Shown here: positions 30,937 to 38,531 of the stretch, in pieces
Layout of the letters: every line of letters starts with the position of its first letter
How positions within the stretch are numbered: position 1 is the stretch's first letter
Assembly: GCA_900548635.1 (NCBI GenBank)
Contig: URLP01000001.1
Span: forward strand, 1 to 44,134
DNA from: an uncultured Megasphaera sp.
GTDB lineage: Bacteria > Bacillota > Negativicutes > Veillonellales > Megasphaeraceae
DNA: 44,134 nt
Direction of reading: 5' to 3'
Translations under genes and position numbers: made by a program
Notes under the pieces: model-generated
The model's database searches: none
What the model was told of the DNA's origin: nothing
What the model saw: the letters and a program-made list of their open reading frames with translations, nothing else

Positions 30937-31201
30937 CAATGAACGAAACGAGTATATCCGATGTGGCAGTTCCAGCGAGCCGATGGCAGTGGGAGTTCGG
31001 CACGGACCGGCGGATAGAATGGATTCGGGAGATGCGGCCTGAACGGTGACCAGTAGGGTGCGACGGTGTATTTCCACCGCTATCAAAGAAACGTGTATCG
31101 CTTATGCCGTACATGTAGAGCTGGACTCACTGAGTCAATCTGGGTGGCACCGCGGAAGAAAACAAACCTTTCGTCCCTGTATAGGGACGGAAGGTTTTTT
31201 T
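30937..31201 (+). promoter_or_regulatory. T-box riboswitch, specifier probably UGG (tryptophan)
   Basis: The T-box core GGGTGGCACCGCGG (31142-31155) and a competing terminator AACCTTTCGTCCCT / AGGGACGGAAGGTT plus T-run (about 31166-31201) are clear. In stem I, AGTA (30950-30953) and the helix TATCCG/CGGATA place GAATGGA (31017-31023) opposite it in the specifier loop, so the specifier reads TGG, tryptophan. The variable base of the T-box UGGN is C, which pairs with the G73 discriminator of tRNA-Trp. The downstream TrpP-like transporter agrees. Confidence 0.88.
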
Positions 31202-31230
31202 GTTGTCTTCAGACAGAAGGGGAGAGAAAG

Positions 31231-32046
31231 ATGCTGGAAATGAAAGATGTCAGTTTCAATTATGGCAATGGCGTGCCCGTGTTGGAACATATAAATGTAG
31301 AAATCGGTGAGGGTGAATTCATCGGTCTCGGCGGCCGCAACGGCTGCGGCAAGACGACGGTGACGCGCCTTTTGATGGGCCTGGAAAAGCCTGTTTCCGG
31401 AGAAATCCTTTATAACGGCAAAGTGATCAACGATGATGACGCCTCCGTGCGCAGCCATTTCATGGGCTACGTCTTCCAGCGGCCGGAACGGCAGATGTTC
31501 CGCCCGACGGTGCGCGAAGAAGTAGCCTATGGGCCGCAGCAGCTGGGCATGAGTAAGGCGGAAATCAATGAAGCCGTCGACGAAGCCCTGGCAGCGACGG
31601 AGCTGACGGACCTGGCCGAAGCCTATCCGCCCAACCTGAACCGCGGCGAAAAGCAGCGCGTCGCCATCGCTTCGGCCATCGCCATGCATACGAAATACAT
31701 CGTCCTCGACGAACCGACGAGCGGTCAGGACAGTGAAGACAAGGACCAGCTCATGGCCCTTTTGACGGATCTCAATAAAAAGGGCATGACCATCCTGATC
31801 ATCAGCCACGACATGGACATTTTTGCTGAATACTGCCAGCGCGTCCTGGTCATCGGCAATCATACGAAGGCCTTTGACGGCACGCCGCAGGAACTCTTCA
31901 CGCAGCGCGATGACCTCTATGATCTGGGCCTGAGCCGGCCCGACGCTGTGACCTTGTCCATGGCAGTTCCCGATTTCCCGTATTGTAAATCCATGAAAGA
32001 ATTCACAGCGGCCATGCTGGAAAGAATAGGAGGTACGAAAAAATGA
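31231..32046 (+). CDS. Energy-coupling factor ATPase (EcfA-type ABC protein)
   Basis: One of two ATPases of an ECF-type vitamin or amino-acid importer. The 271-residue protein has Walker A GRNGCGKT (35-42), Q-loop QRPERQMF (the RPERQ form typical of EcfA), signature LNRGEKQ (136-142), Walker B YIVLDEP (156-162) and switch histidine H193. The signature deviates from LSGGQ (Asn-Arg for Ser-Gly), perhaps the weaker site of an asymmetric pair with the fused ATPase downstream. GAGAGAAAG precedes ATG 31231. It overlaps the EcfT gene by 4 bases. Confidence 0.9.
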   Translation: MLEMKDVSFNYGNGVPVLEHINVEIGEGEFIGLGGRNGCGKTTVTRLLMGLEKPVSGEILYNGKVINDDDASVRSHFMGYVFQRPERQMFRPTVREEVAYGPQQLGMSKAEINEAVDEALAATELTDLAEAYPPNLNRGEKQRVAIASAIAMHTKYIVLDEPTSGQDSEDKDQLMALLTDLNKKGMTILIISHDMDIFAEYCQRVLVIGNHTKAFDGTPQELFTQRDDLYDLGLSRPDAVTLSMAVPDFPYCKSMKEFTAAMLERIGGTKK

Positions 32047-32729
32047 TGAAGCGCTTTGTTCCTGTTACGAAATTGATCGGCACCTTTGCCTTTTCTTTCT
32101 GGGCTCTGGTCATGCATACGACGCTGCCCCTGGTCGTCTTAGTCATCATTGAACTCATCCTTTTGGGTCTGTGCGGCAGTCTTTCGCGCAACATCAAGGC
32201 CGTCTTCAGTTTGATTGTCTTTGCTGTCTTCCTGGCCGTGGTCCAGCTCCTTGGCGGCGGCTCTTTGGAATCGGCGTATGTCACGGGACTGCGCATGCTG
32301 GCTATGACCATCGTCTTCATCATCCTCCTGACGACGACACGCCTGCAGGATTTGACGGCGGCCCTGGTCAAGCAGATCAAAATCCCTTATGAGTATGCCT
32401 TCATGTTCACGGCGGCCCTGCGTTTCGTGCCGGACTTCATTTCTGAAAGCAAAGCCGTCCAGGAAGCCCAGGCCTGCCGCGGCCTTTCGACGAAAGGCAA
32501 TGTCTTCAAGAAAGTCATCAATTATATGAGCGTCGTCCAGCCGCTGATGCTCAAGTCCCTGGGCCGTTCGGAAACGATGGCCCTGAGCCTCGAACTGCGC
32601 GGTTTCGGCAGCGATGAACACAGTTTCATGAGTAATGTCCGCCCCAAGGGCCGCGATTACATCGGCATTGCCGTCATGCTGGCCCTGAGCTGCTTCGTCG
32701 TTTATTTACGCCTGATGGATTTGGTTTAG
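32043..32729 (+). CDS. ECF transporter transmembrane subunit EcfT
   Basis: Membrane scaffold that links the ATPases to the S-component. The 228-residue protein has about five hydrophobic segments and two cytosolic coupling motifs, ACRGLS (about residue 140) and ELRGFGS (about 188), in place of the Ala-Arg-Gly motifs of EcfT. ATGA overlap with ecfA, with AGGAGG upstream inside it. Confidence 0.9.
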   Translation: MMKRFVPVTKLIGTFAFSFWALVMHTTLPLVVLVIIELILLGLCGSLSRNIKAVFSLIVFAVFLAVVQLLGGGSLESAYVTGLRMLAMTIVFIILLTTTRLQDLTAALVKQIKIPYEYAFMFTAALRFVPDFISESKAVQEAQACRGLSTKGNVFKKVINYMSVVQPLMLKSLGRSETMALSLELRGFGSDEHSFMSNVRPKGRDYIGIAVMLALSCFVVYLRLMDLV

Positions 32730-32741
32730 GAGGGTAAGAAG

Positions 32742-34217
32742 ATGAAAAAAGTAGCAGATATTTCGAAATTAGAATTTCATCACCGTCAGGGCGGCCAGTT
32801 CCGCTGGATCACGATTACGACGCTCATGCTGGCCATCGGTACGATCCTGCACCTCGTTTCGCCGAGCGTCGGCGGCGTCACGCCGAACTGGACGATTGCG
32901 ACCTACTGCGTGGCTATCTGCCTGACCAAGCCAAGCTATAAACAAGCGCTGGGCATCGGCCTCGTCGCCGCCCTGGTCAACGTCTTGACCTCGAAATCGG
33001 GCTTCCCGTACGGCAACCTGATCAGTGAACCGTTGGGCGCCCTGACCTGTACCTTCATCGTCAAGAACCTGGCCTTCATCAAGTTCAAAGGCCATTCCTG
33101 CCTGCCTGTCCTTACGGGCTTTGCGGCAACTTGCGTCAGCGGCGGCGCTTTCGTCACGATCCTGAAAATTGTCATGAACCTGCCGAACGTCGTCTACTTC
33201 ACAGCCATGCTGCCCCTGGTCGTAGTCATCGGCGCCCTCAACGGTGTCGTCACGCCGCTTATGTACTTCCCGGCCCTGCGCCTCTTCGTTTCGCGGGGCA
33301 TCCTCGATTCCCTGGAAGAACGGGAAGTCACGTCGGACCACAGCATGTACGACCTGAAGCCGACCCAGGAGGGCCTTATTTCCATGGAACATCTTTCCTA
33401 TATTTACAATAAACAGAAGACGCCCGTCCTCGACGACGTCAATTTGACGCTGCATAAAGGCGACTTCTTAGTCATTACCGGCGAAAGCGGCAGCGGCAAG
33501 AGTTCCCTCTGCATGGCCATGACCGGTGCCATTCCGCATTATTTTGGCGGCGTCATGAAGGGCATGGTCTATGTCGACGGCCAGGCGACGACGCAGACCA
33601 CGATTTCCCAGCTTGCTTCCCGTGTCGGCGCCATGCTCGACGACTATGACAGCCAGCTCGTGGCCATGACGGTGGAAGAAGAAATCGCCTTCAGCCTGGA
33701 AAATCAGGGTGTTGCGCCGGATAAGATCGGTCAGGCTATCACGGAAGCCCTGGAAAAGGTCAATATGACGCCCTACCGCCACCGTCAGGTGACGAAGCTC
33801 TCCGGCGGCCAGCGCCAGCGCCTGGTCATTGCCGATGTCCTGGCCACGAATCCGGACATCCTCGTCTTCGACGAACCGACGAGCGCTCTCGATCCGGAAG
33901 GGACGCACGAATTCTACGAACTGATTCACGACCTGAACGTCAAATACGGCCACACCATCGTCGTCATCGAACATACGCTGGAAGCGGCCCTGCCTTATGC
34001 CAACCGCCTGGTCCTCATCGATCACGGCCACATCCTCAGCGATGCCGATGTGGAAACGACGCTGCGCTACATGTACGACCATGACATCTATACCAGTGCC
34101 ATCCCGAAAATCTTCACCTGTCAGATGGACCTGGAAAAAGCGGGCTGCCGCTTTGATGCGCCGTGGCTCTCGACGGAAGCAGCTGTAGCCGCCGTAAAGA
34201 AAGGGGGCGAAGCATGA
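32742..34217 (+). CDS. TrpP-like S-component fused to an ECF ATPase
   Basis: A 491-residue fusion. Residues 20-185 are a membrane domain with about five to six helices that resembles TrpP (YhaG) of Bacillus: LAIGTILHLVSPSVGGVTP, then FPYGNLISEPLGAL and GALNGVVTPLMY. Residues 212-491 are an ABC ATPase with Walker A GESGSGKSS (247-255), LSGGQ (353-357), Walker B ILVFDEP and H411. It should combine with the EcfA and EcfT upstream as a dedicated transporter; the Trp T-box and TrpP similarity point to tryptophan or a close precursor. Fusing the S-component to the ATPase is unusual, since S-components are normally separate. No frameshift or join artefact is visible at residues 185-212. Confidence 0.87.
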   Translation: MKKVADISKLEFHHRQGGQFRWITITTLMLAIGTILHLVSPSVGGVTPNWTIATYCVAICLTKPSYKQALGIGLVAALVNVLTSKSGFPYGNLISEPLGALTCTFIVKNLAFIKFKGHSCLPVLTGFAATCVSGGAFVTILKIVMNLPNVVYFTAMLPLVVVIGALNGVVTPLMYFPALRLFVSRGILDSLEEREVTSDHSMYDLKPTQEGLISMEHLSYIYNKQKTPVLDDVNLTLHKGDFLVITGESGSGKSSLCMAMTGAIPHYFGGVMKGMVYVDGQATTQTTISQLASRVGAMLDDYDSQLVAMTVEEEIAFSLENQGVAPDKIGQAITEALEKVNMTPYRHRQVTKLSGGQRQRLVIADVLATNPDILVFDEPTSALDPEGTHEFYELIHDLNVKYGHTIVVIEHTLEAALPYANRLVLIDHGHILSDADVETTLRYMYDHDIYTSAIPKIFTCQMDLEKAGCRFDAPWLSTEAAVAAVKKGGEA

Positions 34218-34780
34218 AACTCCTCTGTTTAGGCGACAGCCTGACTTACGGTTTCGATGTCAGGCCTGCGGAAAGCTGGACGTCCCGGCTTTCCGCAGCG
34301 ACGGGCATACACATCGACAACGAAGGGGAATGCGGCGATACGACGCTGGGCATGGCCTACCGCCTGTCGCAGTTCGACCTTGACCGCTACGACGCCTTCT
34401 TCGTCATGGGCGGCTCGAACGACATCCTTTTGGACGGAGAACTGGCTGATATTTATAAGAATATGGAAAATATCTGTATGGACCTGAAAACTACAGGCAG
34501 GCCGGTCTATCTTGGCATCCCGCCCCTGACGAAAAAAGAAAGCGCTATGTACGGCTGGCAGAAGGCAGAAGACGTAGAAAAGCACAACGCCCGCCTCAGC
34601 CTCTACCGCAATTGGCTGCTGGGCTACACTGCGGAACAGGGCTTTACCGTCATCGACTTCTATAAAGCGCTGGCGGACGCCGAAAAAAAGAGCGGCCAGA
34701 ACCTTTACGCCGACGGCGTCCATCCTACGGCAGACGGCTACGCCGTGCTGGCGAAAGCCGCGATTGCCGCTTTTAAATAA
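34214..34780 (+). CDS. SGNH/GDSL-family hydrolase
   Basis: A 188-residue cytoplasmic-type esterase or lysophospholipase (TesA-like in size, no signal peptide). Block I GDSLTYG holds the nucleophile S9; block III is GGSNDI; block V is DGVHPTADGY with the Asp/His pair. The start ATG overlaps the stop of the fused transporter gene (ATGA), so it belongs to the same operon; a longer in-frame extension to 34163 lies inside that gene and is rejected. A link to tryptophan uptake is not evident. Confidence 0.85.
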   Translation: MKLLCLGDSLTYGFDVRPAESWTSRLSAATGIHIDNEGECGDTTLGMAYRLSQFDLDRYDAFFVMGGSNDILLDGELADIYKNMENICMDLKTTGRPVYLGIPPLTKKESAMYGWQKAEDVEKHNARLSLYRNWLLGYTAEQGFTVIDFYKALADAEKKSGQNLYADGVHPTADGYAVLAKAAIAAFK

Positions 34781-34781
34781 A

Positions 34782-34815
34782 AAGGGGCTGTCGCATTAAG
34801 CGATAAGCCCCTTGC
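34782..34815 (+). terminator. Hairpin after the SGNH gene
   Basis: AAGGGGCTGTCGC / GCGATAAGCCCCTT around ATTAA. Same stem family as the other terminators, but the T-run is missing, so termination may rely on the next hairpin. Confidence 0.5.
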
Positions 34816-34846
34816 TAATATTCGCTCCTACACGGCAAACGACGTG

Positions 34847-34884
34847 AAAAAAGGGATTATGCATAATGGCATAATCCCTTTATC
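34847..34884. terminator. Bidirectional terminator between the ECF operon and the MFS gene
   Basis: Perfect stem AAAGGGATTATGC / GCATAATCCCTTT with loop ATAATG, flanked by A and T runs on either side. It lies 2-3 bases from the stop of the minus-strand MFS gene. Confidence 0.88.
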
Positions 34885-34886
34885 AT

Positions 34887-36224
34887 TTAATGCCCTGCCG
34901 GTGCCTGGGCGTTGGCTTTGGCACTGAGGAGGACGTCTTTCTTTGTAGCGCCGTTGACTTTATATTTCAAGGTCAGGATGAGGAGACCAGCGCAGAACAT
35001 GAAGACGGCCATCAGGTAGTAGCCGAGGTCGAAGCTGCCTGTCTGGGCCTGGACCCAGGCCATCATGTTCGGACCGAACATGCCGCCCAGGTTGCCGCAG
35101 GAGTTGATGAGGGCGATGGAGCCGGCAGCGGCCGGGCCGGAAAGGAAGGTCGTCGGGATGGTCCACCATACACCCATGGAAGCGTGGATGCCGATGGCCG
35201 AGAGGCAGATGAGGAAGAGGGCAGCGCCCATGCTGTGAGCGAAAGGCGAGAGGCCGAGGCCGACGGCGCCGACGGCGAGGCAGCCAAAGACGTGCCATAC
35301 TTTATCGCCCGTAACGGTAGCCGTATGGCCGATGACGAGCTGGACGACGAGAGCCGCCATCATGGGGATGGCGATGGCGCCACCGATGAGGGACGTGGAC
35401 CAGCCGGAGAGGTTCTTGAGGACTGTCGGCATCCAGAAGTAGAAGCCCCAGAAACCAACGACCCAGAGGAAGTAGATGAGGCAGAGTTTCAATACTTTAG
35501 GATCTGTGAATGCCTGGAGAACGGTGTATTTCTTGACGCTCTGCATCTTGGCCTGTTCTTCATTGTACATGGTCGTGAGGTATTCTTTTTCTGCATCCGT
35601 CAGCCACGAAGCCTGGTCGGGACGGTCTTTGACGGCAAAGAAGAAGTAGAAAGCAAAGCAGAGAGCCGGGATGGATTCGAGGATGAAGAGTTCCTGCCAG
35701 CCGAGGAGACCGAAGAAAGAGTGTTCCAAAAGGACGCCGGCAATCGGTGCGCCGATGATCGTCGAGAGCAGGAGGGACGTCAGCATGAGCGACGTAGCGC
35801 GGGCCCGTTCAGCTGCCGTGAACCAGCGTGGGAACAAGAGAGAATAGATGACCGGATAGAGACTGGCTTCTGAAGCGCCCAAGAGGAAGCGGCAGAGGTA
35901 GAACTGCCATTCCGTCGTGACGAAGGCCATGCAGAGGCTGACAGCGCCCCAGGTGAACATGATGCGGGAAATCCATTTCGATGCCGAGAACTTAGCGGCA
36001 AAGAGGGAACCCGGGATTTCCAGGAGCAAGTAGCCAGCGAAGAAGATGCCGGCGCCGAAGCCGTAGACTTCCGGCGAGAGCCAGGGCAGGGTCTGGGTCA
36101 TGGTCAGTTTGGCATAGGAAATATTGACGCGGTCGATGCAGGCTATAATCGAGACGAGAAAGACCGGTAAAATGATGCGAAGATCTCTCCGTCGTTTAAG
36201 ACTGTCGAAATTGATGTTTTCCAT
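34887..36224 (-). CDS. MFS transporter, anion:cation symporter (phthalate permease-like) family
   Basis: A 445-residue, 12-helix major facilitator. The N-terminus RRDLRIILPVFLVSIIACIDRVNISYAKLTM and the motif RFLLGASEASLYPVIYSLLFPRWF are typical of the ACS branch (relatives carry organic acids such as tartrate, hexuronates or hydroxy acids). The substrate cannot be read from sequence. The gene is preceded on the minus strand by a T-box, so uptake or export is tied to the charging of one tRNA, probably isoleucine. AGGAGGAATTC precedes the ATG. Monocistronic. Confidence 0.87.
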   Translation of the reverse strand: MENINFDSLKRRRDLRIILPVFLVSIIACIDRVNISYAKLTMTQTLPWLSPEVYGFGAGIFFAGYLLLEIPGSLFAAKFSASKWISRIMFTWGAVSLCMAFVTTEWQFYLCRFLLGASEASLYPVIYSLLFPRWFTAAERARATSLMLTSLLLSTIIGAPIAGVLLEHSFFGLLGWQELFILESIPALCFAFYFFFAVKDRPDQASWLTDAEKEYLTTMYNEEQAKMQSVKKYTVLQAFTDPKVLKLCLIYFLWVVGFWGFYFWMPTVLKNLSGWSTSLIGGAIAIPMMAALVVQLVIGHTATVTGDKVWHVFGCLAVGAVGLGLSPFAHSMGAALFLICLSAIGIHASMGVWWTIPTTFLSGPAAAGSIALINSCGNLGGMFGPNMMAWVQAQTGSFDLGYYLMAVFMFCAGLLILTLKYKVNGATKKDVLLSAKANAQAPAGH

Positions 36225-36273
36225 GATGAATTCCTCCTAAATGAGTAATATAGTCATAAGATAAACATGAAAT

Positions 36274-36517
36274 AAAAAAGACTCCCGTCCACAAGGGACG
36301 GAAGTCATATCCGCGGTACCACCCAATATTCCTCGCCAAAAAAGCAAGGCACTTTTCAACGTACTATCATACGCGTTTCCTGTAACGTGGATCAGACGGT
36401 GCAGTTTACTTGGTTCGACTGCAATTCTCGGAGATGATTTTCCATTTTCCTTCCATCGCCGGCTTTCACCATACCCGGCTCGCTGTGCACTTCCGTAAAA
36501 ATGTACTCTTTCTCGTC
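36274..36517 (-). promoter_or_regulatory. T-box riboswitch upstream of the MFS transporter, specifier probably AUC (isoleucine)
   Basis: On the minus strand GGGTGGTACCGCGG (36311-36324) is a perfect T-box. A terminator (GACTtCCGTCCC / GGGACGGgAGTC plus six T, 36274-36308) overlaps it. In stem I, AGTA sits opposite GAAAATCA (36435-36442), so the specifier is most simply ATC (isoleucine). The T-box variable base is T, which pairs with A73 of tRNA-Ile; this excludes tRNAs with G73 such as Ser or Asn. The exact register is less certain than for the Trp T-box. Confidence 0.85.
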
Positions 36518-36561
36518 ATTGAATGTCAATGTATATACTCGATGTTTAACTTACGGTCCCA

Positions 36562-36590
36562 ATCATAGACCATGGGAATCGATTTGTCAA
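36562..36590 (-). promoter_or_regulatory. Promoter of the MFS transcript
   Basis: Minus strand TTGACA (36585-36590), 17-base spacer, TATGAT (36562-36567). Confidence 0.85.
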
Positions 36591-36672
36591 GCTTTTTGTC
36601 GTAAAAAGAATTATCCCTTGAAGGTTTCTGCTGTTATTCCTGTTTCTTTTTTTCTTAGGTTTGCCGTCAACG

Positions 36673-36707
36673 AAAAGGCCTGCCGCTAAAAGCGACAGGC
36701 CTTTTTT
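36673..36707 (-). terminator. Terminator downstream of tmRNA
   Basis: AAAAGGCCTGTCGCT / AGCGGCAGGCCTTTT stem, 4 bases after the tmRNA 3' end. It can act in both directions. Confidence 0.85.
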
Positions 36708-36710
36708 ATT

Positions 36711-37061
36711 TGGTGGAGATGAGGAGAGTCGAACTCCTGTCCGCAAATGCTGCCCCATGAACTTCTCCGAGCGCAGACCTTGTTAGGATCTTAAACCGTT
36801 TTCGTACAAGGACAAACTAGACGATTCCAGCCTGTGAGTTTCCCAACACGGCTGCCAGGCAAAGCCATGCGGTATCCCGCTAAGTGACGTCTGCGAGCTG
36901 CCCGCAGGATTAGCAGCAGGAGACGTTAGCCGCACTTAGGCAGCTAAAGCAAAATTGTTTTCTTTTGCGTTTAATTTGAAAGGTTCACCGATTTACGGGC
37001 AGATGAAACCCCGGCTCGCTATTCATGATACAACCATCCACGTCGAAACCTTTACATCCCC
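36711..37061 (-). ncRNA. ssrA: Transfer-messenger RNA (tmRNA)
   Basis: Rescues stalled ribosomes. On the minus strand the 5' end GGGGATG pairs with CATCTCC before the 3' ACCA (36711-36714). The 3' arm has GGAGTTCGACTCTCC and the 5' part has GTAAAGGTTTCGACG, both diagnostic. The tag frame is 36936-36968 and encodes AKENNFALAA followed by TAA, giving (A)AKENNFALAA on the protein. About 351 bases, single-piece form. The encoded CCA end overlaps the TTTGGTGG sequence next to the terminator. Confidence 0.97.
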
Positions 37062-37112
37062 ATGCATGGGGACACTGGAAGCGTGGATACGCATACGCTT
37101 TCAGTACTATTA

Positions 37113-37141
37113 AGTATAACACAGATTTTACCCTTTGCCAA
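37113..37141 (-). promoter_or_regulatory. Promoter of ssrA
   Basis: Minus strand TTGGCA (37136-37141), 17-base spacer, TATACT (37113-37118). The transcript would have a leader of about 45 bases removed by RNase P. Confidence 0.8.
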
Positions 37142-37250
37142 TAGCTATAAGGTATGTAAATAGAATATTACAAATGATGGAAAAACAGGCTATATGACGT
37201 CTTATATGCTACACTAATTAAAATTTAGCGCGGCATATTGGGAATATAAT

Positions 37251-37279
37251 TTTACAAAACGGTCAAAATAGTATACACT
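37251..37279 (+). promoter_or_regulatory. Probable promoter of the first GAPDH gene
   Basis: TTTACA (37251-37256), a 17-base spacer and TACACT (37274-37279), about 84 bases before the ribosome site. The rest of 37142-37369 is AT-rich and shows no gene. Confidence 0.55.
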
Positions 37280-37369
37280 ATGAATGTACAAAGTTGAAGT
37301 AAGGTAGCCTTTTTGGACTGCCTGTGGGTCAGGCACAGCTTCCCCGATTATCTGCAAGGAGGAAAAAAC

Positions 37370-38383
37370 ATGACAGTAAAAGTAGGTATCAGCGGTTTTG
37401 GCAGGATTGGCCGCTGCACGCTCCGTACGTCCCTGCTGCAGCCGGAAATTGAAATCGCAGCTATCAATAATCGTTCCGTAGGTCCCATCATGGCGGATCT
37501 CTTGAAATTCGACACCGTCCACGGCCGCTGGGATCACGATGTATCCTATGATGAAGCAAAGAGCCAGCTGATCATCGACGGCCGCCGCATCCCCGTCACG
37601 AACGACACGGATCCGGCCGATATTCCCTGGAAGAAACTGGGCGTCGACATCGTCGTCGAATCGACGGGTAAGTTCAAAGACCGCAAATCGGCGTCGAAGC
37701 ACCTGGCCGGCGGCGCAAAGCGGGTCATTATCACGGCACCGGGCAAGGATCCGGATAAGACGATTGTCATGGGCGTCAATGAAGAAACGTACGATCCGGA
37801 AAAGCACCGCATCATTTCCAACGGCTCGTGCACGACGAACTGCCTGGCGCCGGTCGCCAAGGTCCTCTCCCGGGAATTCGGCATCGTCCGCGGCATGATG
37901 ACGACGGTCCATGCCTATACGAACGACCAGCGCCTCGTCGACGGCGTCCATAAAGACCTGCGCCGGGCTCGCTGCGCCACCCAGTCCATCATCCCGACCT
38001 CGACAGGGGCGGCAAAAGCCGTAGCCCTCGTCCTGCCGGAACTGCAGGGCAAATTCATGGGCATGGCCCTGCGCGTGCCGACGCCGAACGTCTCCATGAC
38101 GGACCTCGTCGCCGTCCTGGAAAAGAAAGTCACTGTCGAAGAAGTCAACAGTGCGCTCAAGAAGTGGGCTGAAGGACCGCTCAAAGGCATTATGGCCTAT
38201 TCGGAATCGCCGACCGTTTCTTCAGACTATATCAGCGATCCCCACAGCTCCATCGTCGATGCGCTGGATACACAGATCGTCGACGGCGATATGATTAAAG
38301 TCGTGGCCTGGTACGACAACGAATGGGGTTATTCGCTCCGTGTCAACGACCTGGCAGCATATATGGCATCGAAAGGCATCTAG
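37370..38383 (+). CDS. gap: Glyceraldehyde-3-phosphate dehydrogenase, paralogue 1
   Basis: Oxidises glyceraldehyde 3-phosphate to 1,3-bisphosphoglycerate, or the reverse. The 337-residue protein has the NAD-binding GFGRIGR, catalytic C154 in SNGSCTTNCLAP and H181 in TTVHAYT, so it is competent. The residue that usually fixes NAD (the Asp after Asn in AIND) is Asn here (AINNRS), which may allow NADP and would suit a biosynthetic role; this is inference. GGAGGAA precedes ATG 37370. It is only distantly similar to the two other GAPDH genes nearby. Confidence 0.92.
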   Translation: MTVKVGISGFGRIGRCTLRTSLLQPEIEIAAINNRSVGPIMADLLKFDTVHGRWDHDVSYDEAKSQLIIDGRRIPVTNDTDPADIPWKKLGVDIVVESTGKFKDRKSASKHLAGGAKRVIITAPGKDPDKTIVMGVNEETYDPEKHRIISNGSCTTNCLAPVAKVLSREFGIVRGMMTTVHAYTNDQRLVDGVHKDLRRARCATQSIIPTSTGAAKAVALVLPELQGKFMGMALRVPTPNVSMTDLVAVLEKKVTVEEVNSALKKWAEGPLKGIMAYSESPTVSSDYISDPHSSIVDALDTQIVDGDMIKVVAWYDNEWGYSLRVNDLAAYMASKGI

Positions 38384-38430
38384 GAGATAAAGAATGATTA
38401 CTAAATACATAGAATAAAATAGAAATTCAT

Positions 38431-38478
38431 GTCACAATGTTCATAGCAGGTATAAGGATAGAAGGTGAACATTATGAC
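38431..38478 (+). promoter_or_regulatory. Long inverted repeat upstream of the second GAPDH gene
   Basis: Arms GTCAcAATGTTCA (38431-38443) and TGAACATTaTGAC (38466-38478), 12 of 13 positions complementary, separated by 22 bases. There is no T-run, so a terminator is unlikely. It could be two half-sites of an operator or an RNA hairpin in the 5' region of the next gene. Confidence 0.45.
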
Positions 38479-38531
38479 GATGTATATTCTTCTATGTTTT
38501 ACATACCAGAAGAGAGGAAAGGGTGTATAGC

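Noticed and set aside
31231..34217. General (shared) ECF module EcfA1-EcfA2-EcfT
   Set aside because: The second ATPase is fused to a specific S-component and the operon has its own T-box, so it is a dedicated transporter and not the shared module usually found after rplQ.
36711..36790. tRNA gene suggested by the TTCGA arm and CCA end
   Set aside because: The 5' partner lies 270 bases away and the tag frame is present, so this is the 3' half of tmRNA.
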